Source: Glebionis coronaria
Lineage: Eukaryota > Streptophyta > Magnoliopsida > Asterales > Asteraceae
Assembly (NCBI GenBank): GCA_025667525.1
Contig: CM046877.1
Span: 297,534,364-297,598,363, forward strand
Length of the DNA stretch: 64,000 nucleotides
Direction of reading: 5' to 3'
A program made the position numbers and the translations under genes. The notes beneath the pieces were generated by a model. The model did no database searches, was not told where the DNA came from, and saw nothing but the letters and a program-made list of their open reading frames with translations. Shown piece after piece: positions 34,260 to 45,010 of the stretch; within the stretch, counting starts at the first letter, position 1, and each line of letters starts with the position of its first letter.

Positions 34260-35887
34260 CCAACAATTAATGGAACACAGGGGTCCATCTCGTAGTCAAC
34301 GACAACAAAATCCGCCGGGAAGGTGAATTTTTCAACGCCAACGAAGACGTCTTCGGCTATCCCCACTGGATAAGCAACCGTACGGTTAGCTAATTCCAAA
34401 GTCATTCGTGTGGGGACTAGCTCGGGGAGAGATAATTTCTTCCAAACACTTAATGGCATTAAGTTAATACTGGCACCTAGATCGGCTAGGGCCATGCAAT
34501 TCTCTACTCCCGGGAAGTTGCAAGGAATCAAGAAGCGACCCGGATCACCAAGCTTGGTTGGTAATTTCCTTAAGAGCACTGCGGAGCAATTCTCATTAAG
34601 TTGGGTCTGAGCACTATCGAGAAGTTTCTCCTTATCACTGAGAAGATCTTTAAACATTTTAGCGTATTTCGGCATGTGAGCGAGAGCCTCAGCAAAGGAG
34701 ATATTGAAATTCAGTTGTTTGAACATTTTAAGAAAGTTCAAAACCTGAATATCATCCTTGTTCTTCAATTTCTCTTTCCTCAACCTCGAAGGATAAGGTA
34801 TATTGGGTTGAGATGAAGGCTTTGGGATAGAATTCTCACTCACATCCTTGGGTGGAGGAGGGGTAGAAGTAGAAGGTGGTGGAATTGGAGAAGTAGAAGT
34901 TGGAGGAATAGAAGATGGAGGATTTGGAGAAGGAGACTCGTTTTCCTTTGTCACAATCACCGGTGTAGGTATAGGAAGCTCGGTTTCCTTTAAACCTTTT
35001 CCACTGCGAGTGGTGATTGCTTTCATCTCCCCTCTTGGATTAGCAACGGTGTTACTCGGAAGAGAACCCGATCCAGAGGCTTGATTACTAGGGAAGAAAC
35101 TAGCCATCATGTTCCTCAAGTCATTCGTTTGACTTTCCAAAGTGTTTCCCATATCAGCTCGAAGGTCATTCCCTTGCTTCACCATATATGCTTTCATGTT
35201 GGCCATTTCCCGCTGAAGATTTTGCACGATCACATCGTTAGTCCTCATGTAGGTTTCAACATCTTGGTGTAAGGCTGTGGGTTGGTTAAGAGGAGGAGCA
35301 TGGTAGGCGGGTGGTTGATAAGCAGGTTGTTGGTAAACTTGGTTGTTTCTTTGAGGTGGATATGGGTTTCTTTGGTTTTGATATGGAGTTGGAGCACGTG
35401 GTTGGTTTTGATTGTTGCGATTGAGGTTGTTTGGGTTTTGTGGGGGAAAACCGAGAGGTGAAAGAAAGTTGTTTGAGCGATAGCTGAGCAAGTTGCGGTC
35501 ACCTTGAGGACGTGCTTGATAGCTTCCTGTAGCATAGGTACTGTTGGCGGCATACACATTTTCTGGATTGTCGTGAGTCGAAGGACAATCGGTGTATGAG
35601 TGAGATCCCCCGCATATATCACAAGATTGGCTCAAAACATTAGCTTGGGCATTGAATTGTTTGACATTGTTGGCAGTTTGTAAAGCAAGCGATTCCACAA
35701 GCGAAGTAAGCTTATCAATTCTTTTGTCGGCATCACTAGTATTAGCACTTGCTACATTAGTTCTAACACTCTTGGTTTGAACTCTAGATTTGTTCTCAAT
35801 AATATCCCAAGCAGCATTAGAAGACTTAACCAAAATATTACCCCCCGAGGCACTGTTTAGTGAATCTTGGTCATTCATGCTTAAACC
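34260..35887 (-). pseudogene. Element C gag C-terminal part and protease
   Basis: It continues from the gag stop at 35888-35890. The nucleocapsid knuckle is CDICGGSHSYTDCP (CX2CX3HX4C, about 35575-35620). A Gln/Asn/Pro-rich stretch follows, then a coiled-coil-like segment (VQNLQREMANMKAYM), a Pro-rich spacer, and the linker IPYPSRLRKEKLKNKDDIQVL. The retropepsin domain is recognised by LADLGASINLMPLSVWKKL (catalytic Asp in DLGAS) and the FVVVDYEMDP block. The reading frame ends in E a few residues after LIVGR, where relatives have RPFL. It would cleave the polyprotein. Confidence 0.9.
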
Positions 35888-36467
35888 ATTTTAAAAAGTA
35901 TTGATTTGATGTACTTTTGTTAAACCATGTTGTGGACACTTTCTTAAAAGTTCCTTAAAACGGTCCCAAGATTCACTAAAAGACTCACCGTACTTTTGTT
36001 CAAAGGTAATAATTTCATTCCGCAAAGAGGTAGTACGTGAGGGTGGGAAAAAGTAGTTGATAAACTTGGTCTCTAAATCCGTCCACGTAAGAATACTTTG
36101 TGGCGGTTCCTTATCAAGCCAATTACGGGCTTGTCCCTCTAAAGAGAAAGGAAAAAGTTGCAAGCGAATCACTTCTTGTGATACCCCATTGTACTTAACC
36201 GTATTGGTAAGCTGAAGAAACTTTTTAATGTGGTCATGAGGATCATCAAGTGAGCGACCCAAGAAGGGTTGAGCAGAGACCATTTGTATAAAGCCAAATT
36301 TGAGTTCAAAGTTGTTAGCTCCAATCTCGGGGATGACAATTGCATCGGTGTTGCCTTCTACGTGCGATTGCAAAAGCTCGATCATTGCTTGATTGTCCAT
36401 GGTGACAATTGGTTAAGTAATGAGTTCGGCTTGAGCTACTCTCTTCTTACGAGCACGAGTACGCATG
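35888..36467 (-). pseudogene. gag: Element C gag, N-terminal part
   Basis: An ATG at 36467 opens MRTRARKKRVAQAEL, then a stop at about 36417. The next ATG (36400, MDNQAMIELLQ) begins the open core: PHDHIKKFLQL, LFPFSLEGQARNWLDKEPP, WTDLETKFINYFFP, and ESWDRFKELLRKCPQHG. It ends at an in-frame TAA (35888-35890) in INTF-stop-NGL, where the relatives A and D have Tyr, so a single base change broke it. A pyrimidine run ending TTTTGTAG lies directly upstream of the GTGTGCATGCG start region, like a splice acceptor. Confidence 0.9.
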
Positions 36468-36666
36468 CACACCTACAAAAGGATTAGAAAAAAAGAAAAG
36501 AAATATTTTTGGTTTTTATGGTTTTTCAATTTTTTTTTGTATTTTTGAAGATTTTATATTTTTTAGGAATTTTGAAAATTTTAAAGCAAGGAAAATAACG
36601 TTCAAAGATGAACGGATCCCAAAATCCAACGTGTCTCTCACTAAAAACCTTTAATCTTAACGAAAA

Positions 36667-36684
36667 GAGCCGGCAACGACGCCA
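36667..36684 (-). other. Primer-binding site of element C
   Basis: The reverse complement reads TGGCGTCGTTGCCGGCTC. The first 14 bases match the tRNA-Asp complement with one change, but the last four are GCTC instead of GGGA. The same GGCTC ending occurs in element D (44757-44777). Confidence 0.75.
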
Positions 36685-36686
36685 TT

Positions 36687-38374
36687 TAATACAAAGGTTT
36701 TAAGCTCGTATAAAAATTCGTTGTTCCGATTCTCTTCGAATTGACTATTGGTTCAAAGTGCGACTCAATTGCTCTTTGTGGAAATGAAAATGGTTTGGTT
36801 GATTATCTATTTTAAACTAATAGTAAATAAATGTAAATGTCGTTGAGTAAAAAGAGTTTTAAAGATTAAACTAAAATAACGAGTTAAAAATAAATGATTG
36901 AAAACTTAAAGAAAAGATTAGAAAAATACTTGAACACTTAATAAATCTAAAACTTGAAAACTTTGTAAAAAAAAGAAACTACTCCAAACCCTAATCGGAA
37001 TATTGGTCGGAAAAGACAGATCGGAATACCCCCTGATCGGAATGCTGGGAAATGTCTCTAATCGGAATATGGCAAATCGGAATGTCAAACAACTCCCTCG
37101 TCGGAATAGCAATCGGAATCCACGATAGGAATCCAAATCGGAATCCAAGGAAAAGATAGCAGTCGGAATAAGGCCCAATCGGAATATTAAAGATGCTACA
37201 ATCGGAATATCCAAAAATCGAATCCAAATCGGAATGTTAACAAAGCCCACAATCGGAATAATAAATCGGAATAACAATTACCTAATCCGATCATAGAGAT
37301 CGGAATACTAGGGGGAGCACTAATCGGAATACCACAATCGGAAAAGGGTTTATACCTTTTCCGATTACCCTTTTGATTCGAAAATTAAGCAAAGTAATAA
37401 GCTATTTTGATAAGCTAATCACCAAAACTTGAACGAATCTATAATGAAAAGGACTCAATAAGCACAAATAACAACTTTTTCAACTTAAAATAAGCAATCT
37501 TATAAATCAAACTATAAAAAGATGAACTTTTAAGAAAACTTTTAAAAACCAAATAAGCTAAACATATAAATAAGCCAATAAGCACAACGATCTTAAAGCT
37601 TATTCGTATGAAAACTTAAGTAAGCATAAAAAGATTAACTTTAAGCACGAAAACATTAAGAACAACACGGATCAAATAGATTTCGCACCAAAAGTAAACT
37701 AAAATCAAAGAAAGGTAGAAAGAGATGAAAGATTAAAAACTTAACTTGAACTTGATTAATGAAATCCAAATACAAAAGGTTTAATCTTGAAAGATTAAAA
37801 GAAAGAAAAGATGAAAACTTAGTGAGAGAAAGTTGAGAACTTTCTCTCTCTAAAAACTAGAAAGAAAAGTGAAGAATGAAACTAACTACTAAAAACTAAC
37901 CAACCCTCCTAATGTGTATTAGGAGGGTATTTATAGGGAAAATGGGAAGGTGTGCATGTGTTGCCTCTTCTTTCTTTCTTTCTTCACGTCTTCTCGACTC
38001 ATTTAATTCTTTATCTTTTCTCGACGTCGTCTCGGGATTTGAACTTGTCTTAATAATTTTCTTCTTCTATTAGACTTGAGTTCTTCGACTTCATTAAACT
38101 TCCGTCTTTAGACTTTTTCTTCGATACATCTTCAGAATAGGCCTTGTACTTCCGTTCTTTTTGCACTCTTGATCTTTTGACTTCGTCTTTTCTCGTTTTC
38201 TTCGATAAAAGCCCGTGAAAGCCCGTGTTTTCTTCATTTTTCATCTTTTGGTCCTAAAACACAATAAAAACACAAACCACGCATAATTCCGACTTTTACG
38301 ACATAAAATACACGTTTTGGTCTTGTTATTATTGGAAATAAGTGGTAAAAGGATAAGTGTTTTCACACTTATTA
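36687..38374 (-). repeat. Element C LTR (5' LTR in element orientation)
   Basis: 1688 bp, closely similar to 23713-25443 but lacking about 40 bp near 37262. TATAAATA (37928-37935 reversed) abuts the hairpin at 37904-37927. It carries the ATTCCGAT array (36993-37376) and the small Lys-rich frame (38244-38050). Confidence 0.9.
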
Positions 38375-38379
38375 CAAGT

Positions 38380-40142
38380 ACTCAATAAATTTTGAAACAT
38401 TAGTTTTCTTAGTGGCAAAAGCTTGTCTCTATTTAATTCTTATTTGTTCACATTCGAAAAATATTTGCTCACGAGTTTTATGTGTTTGCGGTTTGAAAAG
38501 ACCATAAAGACTGTTTTCATAAGCATAATTATATGTTTAACAAATTCTTTATTAACTTTTGGTCTACTCTCTTCTTCCAAATCGTTTGTCTCTTCACTAT
38601 CGGGCCTAACAACAAGGCAGTCAAGATCGTTCCATTGGGACTCATCAAGATATAAGTGCTGATTCTCAGATTTAGCTTGCGCAAGGTACTTAGGATTGGC
38701 AAAACTTGGTCGATCCTTAAAAACGAACGATGTGCCAACATTCTCATGGTTTGAACTGATTGATTAGTTTTGTAAACAATTTTCTTGTAAAAATCAATTT
38801 GAGTTTCAAGTTCCACCATTTTGTCGATATCTTTCGCTTGTTTAGTTTTGAAATCATTTTCTAACTTTTCAACCACTGCTTTCTTTTCATTGGCAAGTTT
38901 AGTTTTTTCCTCTTAAAGAAAACCATTTACTTGAGTTAGCTCATTGACTTTAGTGGTAGCAAGATACGTTTTGTGACGTTCAGTACTCAAAGAGGTGTTA
39001 TAATTACGTTTCTCTTGTTCTAGAAGCTTAAGAGTTTCGTTATATTTCTGTTGATAATCGTCCTTTTTTACATTAATTAAACACCCTTTGTACCCCTCAA
39101 TCTCATTGGTCTTTTGAAGAAGCTGAGCTCTATAGCTATCAATGGTCTCACTAGATTTGATTAGGGCAGCTTTGCATTCTTCAAAATTTTGAGTGAGCAT
39201 AGCGTTTGTCTTCTTTAATTGCTTTTGACTCTTTCTAGTTTCTTTGACATCTTTTTGTAAAGAAGCAATTAAGTTTGCAAGCGCAATACGCTCCTCATCA
39301 TCATACTCATTTGCATGTTGATCATCGTCAGACTCATTATTGCATGTGTCTGAGGGATCAGGTATGGTATTGCTATCAACATTTTCCGTCATACATGTGT
39401 CAATAAGGGTTTGAGTTTGGTCACAATGCTCATGCGTAATATCATTGGCAAACACATTATATTCATCATTGTGTACCTCTTCCAATGGGTCAGAGTCGAA
39501 GACAGGGCCATTATCATAGGAAGGTGTATTGCTGATGACATTCTCAGAACTGATGCCTTGTGTGCCAGTGCTGCTGCTTTCCTTCCCATGTATGGTATGA
39601 TCATCCTGCTTACCATGCTTTGTGTTCCGTGATGTGCAGCTTTCATTCACAAGACCCGATACTGTACCACAATTTTCCTTGAACCTATTATCTATCTCTT
39701 GTTCGTAAATTATTATTCTGTGGACATAGGTTTCAATGGATTTGATGTTACTTGGGATCAGGTCTTTGAACGTTTGAGCATTTCTATGATGTCTCATGAA
39801 GCATCGCTGTGTACTCAAAGACATGAGAAATTCTGAATCAAAGGTCTTTTCAAATGTTGTATTGAGTTCAGTGAAGGTGATCTTGCATTCACTCCCAAAA
39901 AGTCTTTCTTTGGTGAGTTGTGTCACAAGTTTCTCGATGGCTTGTGTGAATGATCTTATGAACGTGCCAGTGGATTCACCTAAGTCTAGCAGGACTTTTG
40001 AAAGGCTCTCAAACGATGATTGAAGAACTTTCAAACTTTCCATGCATTTATCTCTTAAGAAGTGTGTCCGTTGTTGTAATTGTTGCATCTCGAGATTTGT
40101 CACAATTGAACACTCACTCCATGATGATCGTCTCTTTGTTGA
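38380..40142 (-). pseudogene. Element B gag-like/linker protein, N-terminal half (coiled coil)
   Basis: The frame is open from about 40140 without an ATG at its start. The 396-codon segment 40103-38913 is helical and charged, with an acidic middle (DEYNVFANDITHE, ESDDDQHANEYDDEE) followed by a long coiled-coil stretch (IALANLIASLQKDVKET to KVNELTQVNG). A stop (38913-38915) is followed in frame by more coiled coil (VVEKLENDFKTKQAKDIDKM). A frameshift near 38730 lies after the TNQSVQTMRML segment, and the next frame carries FANPKYLAQAKSENQHLYL. The protein then runs into element C at 38379. I recognise the segment order from Asteraceae Copia polyproteins. No enzymatic domain is present. Confidence 0.7.
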
Positions 40143-40619
40143 TGAAGTGACTTCAGATCTTAAGTTGATATGATGTGATTGTGTTGTTGTTGAAATTCTG
40201 AAAATTCCGATTTTTTCTCAGTCCGACAATAAATTCCTCAGTCCGACAAAAACGGTAAACCGAAAAATTTTGAATTACCAAATTTTGAAAACGAGTTAGA
40301 AATAGCCAATAACTAGTAGGGAAAATTTTGAAAAATGAAAAAAATTAATGAAAAATAAAACCAAAAAAAATTTGAAATTTGGCCTAAAAATTTCAATTTT
40401 TGTCCGAAAATTTGAGTTTTAGATCAAAAACTTTTTTGCTTCGCCAAAATTTGAAATTGAAGCTTAAATGGCCTAAAAATGGTCTAGGAAAAAATAAATT
40501 TTACTTGGGTTTTCCCGCCAAAAAACTTTTTTTTTAATCTTCGTGTAAACTATGTTCCGGAACTAGTCTAGATAGTGGCTAAATCTAAAAAATACTCTAA
40601 CATAATTTAGATGTCCATC

Positions 40620-40885
40620 GCAACATCCAACGTACTCTTAGATCGCAATCCCAGATCGTGGTCTTGATCGTGGTCTTGATCGTGGTCTTGGATCGTGGTC
40701 TTGGATCGTAAGATGTGATCGTAACAATCAATCGTAACCTCGATCACAATAGGTGATCGCAACAGCAGATCGTAACCTCGATCACAGTATGTGATCGCAA
40801 CAGCAGATCGTAACCTCGATCGCAATATGTGATCAGACTATTAGATCGCAAGTAGAAACCCTAGGTTTATGCGATCGTAATATCC
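40620..40885 (-). repeat. GATCG motif array in the leader of element B
   Basis: About 15 copies of GATCG in the contexts GATCGTGGTCTT (four in tandem, 40655-40710), GATCGTAACCTC and GTGATCGCAACAGCA. Spacing is 10-25 bp. It lies between the primer site (41129-41138) and the coding region (start about 40140), so it belongs to the untranslated leader. An open frame through it only mirrors the repeat. Confidence 0.8.
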
Positions 40886-41128
40886 GGATCGTAACCAATA
40901 AAAAGTTCGAGACTTTTAGGCAACAAGAAAGATGAGAATTTTACCTGGGAATTCGTGTTTCAATCCAAACAAAAGTAAATAAAATCTTACTACAAGTATG
41001 TAGAGAATCTATAGTATGGTTTGGAACACAAAAAACAAGAAAATACTTGAATTCGGGATGATTTTAGGAGAGAATCACACGAACCAAATATAATAGCAAC
41101 AACGAATCACAAAAACTACCCCATGGCT

Positions 41129-41140
41129 ATTGATACCAAA
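41129..41140 (-). other. Primer-binding site of element B (partial tRNA-iMet)
   Basis: The reverse complement reads TTTGGTATCAAT. TGGTATCA matches the initiator-Met tRNA complement, after which the match is lost. It directly adjoins the LTR at 41141. Confidence 0.7.
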
Positions 41141-41540
41141 TGTTGTCCCTAATTATATATGATCATTCTACACGAATAAAGAAGAAAGAAAGGTAGATAA
41201 AAGATGAAAGGTTTCTAGAGAGAGAAAGTAGTGGGAGAAGTAGAGAGAAGTTTGTTTTAAACTTTTATGAAATTAGATTAGAAAATGAGACAACCAACAC
41301 CCTTCCTAACATGCTAGGAAGGGTATTTATAGCCTATGCCTACATGTGGCTTAATGGGCTATAGTTTGATTTGGTCAGGCTTGAATAAGTGCTTAGTACC
41401 TTGAAAGAGGCCTTTTAAGCTAGCCATCAAGCTCGTAATGTCACGACTATAATAACTAACTATTACAACGTTCTACTAAATGTTACAATATAAGCATATG
41501 ACCGAACATTCTTGTTTGACTCAATATTTTGAGGCTAAGA
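41141..41540 (-). repeat. Element B LTR (5' LTR in element orientation)
   Basis: 400 bp. It ends CTAAGA where the other copy ends CTAACA, so one terminal base has changed. TATAAATA (41324-41331 reversed) abuts the same perfect hairpin as in the other LTR (41300-41323). Confidence 0.88.
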
Positions 41541-41981
41541 ATTGGACTCTAAGATTGACACGATTTTGAATGAGATTAGGAAGAATCCTCATGGATCGAT
41601 TAATATGGTTGAGAATTTTTTTGTATCATGTGGTGGAGCACATCCGAATTATGATTGTTCAACCATGGGGTTTGATCAAGCTAGTACTTTTGCCGCGATG
41701 GGAACTTATGGCCCTAACGGTCAAGCTCCTCGTCAAAATCATGTTTCTCCACCGGGTTTTCCACTGGTTCAAAATAGATACAACAATGGAAATAATGGGA
41801 ATAATTTTAACCGTGGTAACCAAGGGAATTTTAATCAAGGAAATGGATTTCATGCTAATCAAAAAAATCAAGGTTTTCATAACAATAACCAAAATGATTT
41901 TTCAAGCTTTTCAAAACAATATTCTAGGACAAATGAACACTTTGAAACTCGATTTTCAAAATTCGATCAAGGGACAAAATA
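41541..41981 (+). pseudogene. gag: Element A gag, C-terminal part (after B)
   Basis: Codon phase continues from 18971 across the ATTGG duplication. It carries a nucleocapsid knuckle in which the first Cys appears lost (FFVSCGGAHPNYDC instead of CXXC), then an Asn/Gly/Gln-rich stretch (NNGNNGNNFNRGN type) and an FS/FSKQYSR segment. It ends at TAA 41979-41981. A shifted frame carries the expected KIELNQQRLEKN continuation, so a frameshift lies near 41965. Confidence 0.85.
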
Positions 41982-42030
41982 ATAAGATTGAGCTTAACCA
42001 ACAAAGATTAGAGAAAAATCCAATGCTCAA

Positions 42031-42818
42031 ATGACTACGTTTCTTGAAATGTTTAAGAACCTTTATATTAATGTTAGTTTCGCGGATGCATTGCTTTACA
42101 TGCCTAAGTTTGCTTCGACGATTAAGAAATTAATGAACGATAAAGGGAAACTGGTTGAAGTATCTACATCTTTAGATGCTAATTATTCCGCGGTTCTTAC
42201 ACAAAAGCTTCCCAAAAAGCTTGGAGACCCGTGCAAGTTTCTTATACCATGTGATTTCCCTAATATGGAAGAATTCTTAGCATTAACCGATCTTGGCGCT
42301 AGCATTAGTTTGATGCCTCTTTCCGTGTGGAAAAGGTTATCACTTCCCGAGCTTACGCCTACTAAGATGACTCTCGAGCTTGCGGATCAATCGACCGCCT
42401 TTCAAAAAGGTATAGCCGAGGATGTGTTTGTCAAAGTAGGGAAACTCGTCTTTCCAATGGATTTTGTAGTTTGCGATTATCCGGAAGATTCTCGTGTACC
42501 TCTTATTTTGGGATGACCGTTTTTAATGACGGCTAGTGCTTTAGTTGACATGAAAGCGGGGAAATTGACTTTACGAGTTGATGATGAAAATATCACGTTT
42601 GATATTGGTCATATTTTGAAATATTCTTCCAAGTACTACGACGAATCAAATAATCAAATCGATGTGATTGATGTTGCTTGTGAAGAATATTCTCAAGAAG
42701 TGCTTGGATTCTCAGCTAATTCCGAAAGTGGAAATCCTTCTTTATCGGATCCTATTATTGCCCTTTCTTCTCCACCCCTTACTCTATTCGGGGCTAGTGA
42801 TTTTATCTTGGAGGAGGT
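42031..42818 (+). pseudogene. Element A protease and linker
   Basis: The retropepsin domain has the catalytic motif LTDLGASISLMPLSVWKRL, then PTKMTLELADQST and FVVCDYPEDSRVPLILG. A TGA at 42514-42516 replaces the Arg of the usual GRPFL. Translation continues in phase (PFLMTASALVDMKAGKLTLRVDD) into an acidic linker up to the target duplication GAGGT at 42814-42818, where D is inserted. Relative to C and D all blocks are collinear. Confidence 0.9.
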
Positions 42819-44754
42819 TGATAGGTGTGTAAACACCCATCCTTTTATCACTTAATTACAATAATAACCAGGCCAAAACGTGTATTTTATGTCGTAAATG
42901 TCGGAATTATGCGTGGTTTGTGTTTTTGTTGTGATTTAGGACGAAAATGTGAAAAGGGGAGAAAACACGGGCATTCACGGGCTTTTATCTAAGAAAAAGA
43001 CAAAAGACAAAGTCAAGAAATCAAGAGTGCAAAAAGAACGGAAGTCCAAGACCAATTCTGAAGATTTATCGAAGAAAAAGTCAAAAGACGGAAGTTTACT
43101 AAAAGCCGAAGAACTCAAGTCTAATTAATTGAAGAAATCACAAGACGAGTTTATTAATCCCGAGACAAAGTCAAAAGTCGAAGCATTAAGAAGACAAGGA
43201 CTAAAGGATAATTAAAGAAAGAAGAAAGAGGGGAGGAAGCTTCCACTAAGCACCTCCCTAATCCACTATAAATAGGATCCTTAGGCTTTCATTTTTTCTT
43301 GTTGGCTAAGTGTGACAATTAGCTCTTCCATTTTAATTACTTGCATATTTAAATACATGTCATTTATTTAATTGTCTTGCACCTTAAATTCATTTAATTT
43401 TAAGTAAGTTTCCTTTTAATTATTTTTAATCTTTACTTTTATTGTTCATCTTCTATCTACCTTTCTTGGTTAATCTTTAATCTTTATGCTTTATGTTCAT
43501 GTTCATGTTCTTGAGTTTTTATTAAATTGATTAAGTGGGTTTTGATTATTTTGATTATGCTTTATGTTCATGTTCATGTTCTTGAGTTTTTATTAAATTG
43601 ATTAAGTGGGTTTTGATTATTTTGATATTATTGTTAGTTTTATTGATTTGGTTTGTTTGATTATCATTAGTTGATCATTTGTGGTTAGTCTTGCTTAATC
43701 TTTTGGTTTGATTTGATTAGTTTGGATTAGATTCGTGTTATTTTTGTCCTCTGTGTTCTTCGTTCTTTCTGTTTTCCAGGTTATTCCGAACCAAGCAAGA
43801 TTATTCCGGATGAAGGGATTTTGTTCATTATTCCGGATCAGCTGTTTATTCCGGATCAAGGCCACATTCCGGATCAGCAGTTTATTCCGAGTGAAGAAAA
43901 TATTCCGAACCAACCTGATATTCCGGATCAGTGGATATTCCGAACCAGTGGATTATTCCGAATCAGCAGCCAAGATATTCCGAATAAAGAATTTATTCCG
44001 GATAAGTGACATATTCCGAATAAAGGATTTATTCCGGATGAAGGCTTCATGTTGACTATTCCGAAACAAGGGTGTTCATTCGGAATATTCCGAATGAAGC
44101 AACATATTCCGAATCAAGCCAAATATTCCGAATAAAGGATCTCAGGCATTTTATTCTGGATAAACTCAGTTATTCCAAATAAGTGACATATTCCGAATCA
44201 ACTCGTTATTCCGGATGAACAGATATTCCGAATGAAGGTTTTGGTCTTGTTATTCCGAATGAGAGTGTTTTATTCTGCATGAAGTAAATATTCCGAGTGA
44301 AGAAGAATTATTCCGAATGAAGGTGACATTCCGGATGAATGATTATTCCGAATGAGGTTATTTTCCGAATGAGCATTTTTAGTTTCTTTTTAGTTTAAAT
44401 TTCTAAGTTTCAAGCTTTATTTTTCCCGCATTTTTACTTAGTCTCACTTTTGAGTTTACTTGCCTTATATTTATTTTAAGCCTTGCCTTAGATTTATTTT
44501 TAGCCTTGCCTTATTTTAAGTTTTAGTTGCGTTTTAAGTGTGCCTTTAGGATAGCTTTAAGTTCGCGTTATTTACTTTTTATCACGCTTTAATTTACAGC
44601 CATTTATTTTAATAGTTTTTGCACTTTTAATATACTACAACGACACAACATTTGTTTCCACCAAAGACAGCTGAGTCGCACTTAAACCAGTAATCAATTC
44701 GATTAGACCAACACAACGAACTTTAATTTTCATACAGGCTAAAAGCTCGTATTA
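42819..44754 (+). repeat. Element D 5' LTR
   Basis: 1936 bp, TG...TA ends. TATAAATA at 43267-43274. ATTCCG array 43788-44375. It is 74 bp longer than the 3' LTR mainly because of a 71-bp tandem duplication (43485-43555 and 43556-43626). The Lys-rich U3 frame (about 42957-43214) has one stop here (TAA near 43126). Confidence 0.92.
43788..44375 (+). repeat. ATTCCG motif array in D 5' LTR
   Basis: About 26 exact ATTCCG plus a few one-base variants, in units of 12-25 bp of the types TTATTCCGGATCAG, ATATTCCGAATAAAG and ATATTCCGAATGAAG. A perfect 24-bp palindrome, arms TTCATTCGGAAT/ATTCCGAATGAA, lies at 44075-44098. It is downstream of the TATA box, so it is part of the transcript. The copy in the 3' LTR is 51167-51755. 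Confidence 0.9.
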
Positions 44755-44756
44755 AA

Positions 44757-44777
44757 TGGCGGCGCCGCTGCCGGCTC
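44757..44777 (+). other. Primer-binding site of element D
   Basis: It begins TGGCGGCGCCGCTGCCGG and ends CTC. It resembles the tRNA-Asp complement but carries an extra GGC and the divergent GGCTC end also seen in C. Confidence 0.7.
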
Positions 44778-45010
44778 TTTTCGTAAAGATTAACGGTTTT
44801 CTGTGAGAGACGCGTTGCTTTTTGGGATCCGTTCATTCGTGAGAGTTATTCTCTTGCTCAAAAATTTCTAAAAATCCATAAAAATTAAAAAATTGTTAAA
44901 AATCCATAAAAAATTAAAAAAAATTCAAAAATCCAAAAAGATTTTATTTTTATAGTGTATATATATATATCTTTGTGTTTGGTATTGTTTTCTTTTGCTT
45001 TCGCAGGTGT

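Larger units (their letters stand above)
23713..38374 (-). mobile_element. Element C: Athila-like Ty3/gypsy element with full domain set, interrupted by E
   Basis: The LTRs at 23713-25443 and 36687-38374 are flanked by CAAGT (23708-23712 and 38375-38379) inside element B. The primer site (36667-36684 reversed) and purine tract (25444-25456 reversed) set the minus orientation. Without E it is about 11.3 kb. Domains in order are gag (36400-34700), protease (34700-34260 then 30854-30700), RT, RNase H and integrase (30615-27492), then a 2-kb 3' non-coding stretch. Coding is broken by three stops and one frameshift plus E, so it is dead but was recently complete. The LTRs start TA and end TA on the element strand, where relative D has TG...TA. 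Confidence 0.9.
18972..41540 (-). mobile_element. Element B: pol-less Copia-type element, interrupted by C
   Basis: The LTRs at 18972-19367 and 41141-41540 are flanked by the 5-bp duplication ATTGG (18967-18971 and 41541-41545), inside element A's gag. The reverse complement of 41129-41138 gives TGGTATCAAT, which shares its first eight bases with the iMet primer site, and the reverse complement of 19368-19382 is a purine tract (CATTGGGGGAGAT), so the orientation is minus. Without C it is about 7.9 kb. It encodes only a long gag-like/coiled-coil protein with a zinc-finger-like motif. I find no protease, integrase or RT in 19368-21880. The LTRs differ by roughly 20 bases plus a 4-bp indel, so B is clearly older than H or F. 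Confidence 0.85.

Noticed and set aside
43821..44009. ORF with repeated IPDQ/FIPDQ units (also 51206-51394 and, on the minus strand, 23944-24276 and 36918-37277)
   Set aside because: It is a direct translation of the ATTCCG array in the LTR. Frame and sequence follow the DNA repeat, not a protein family.
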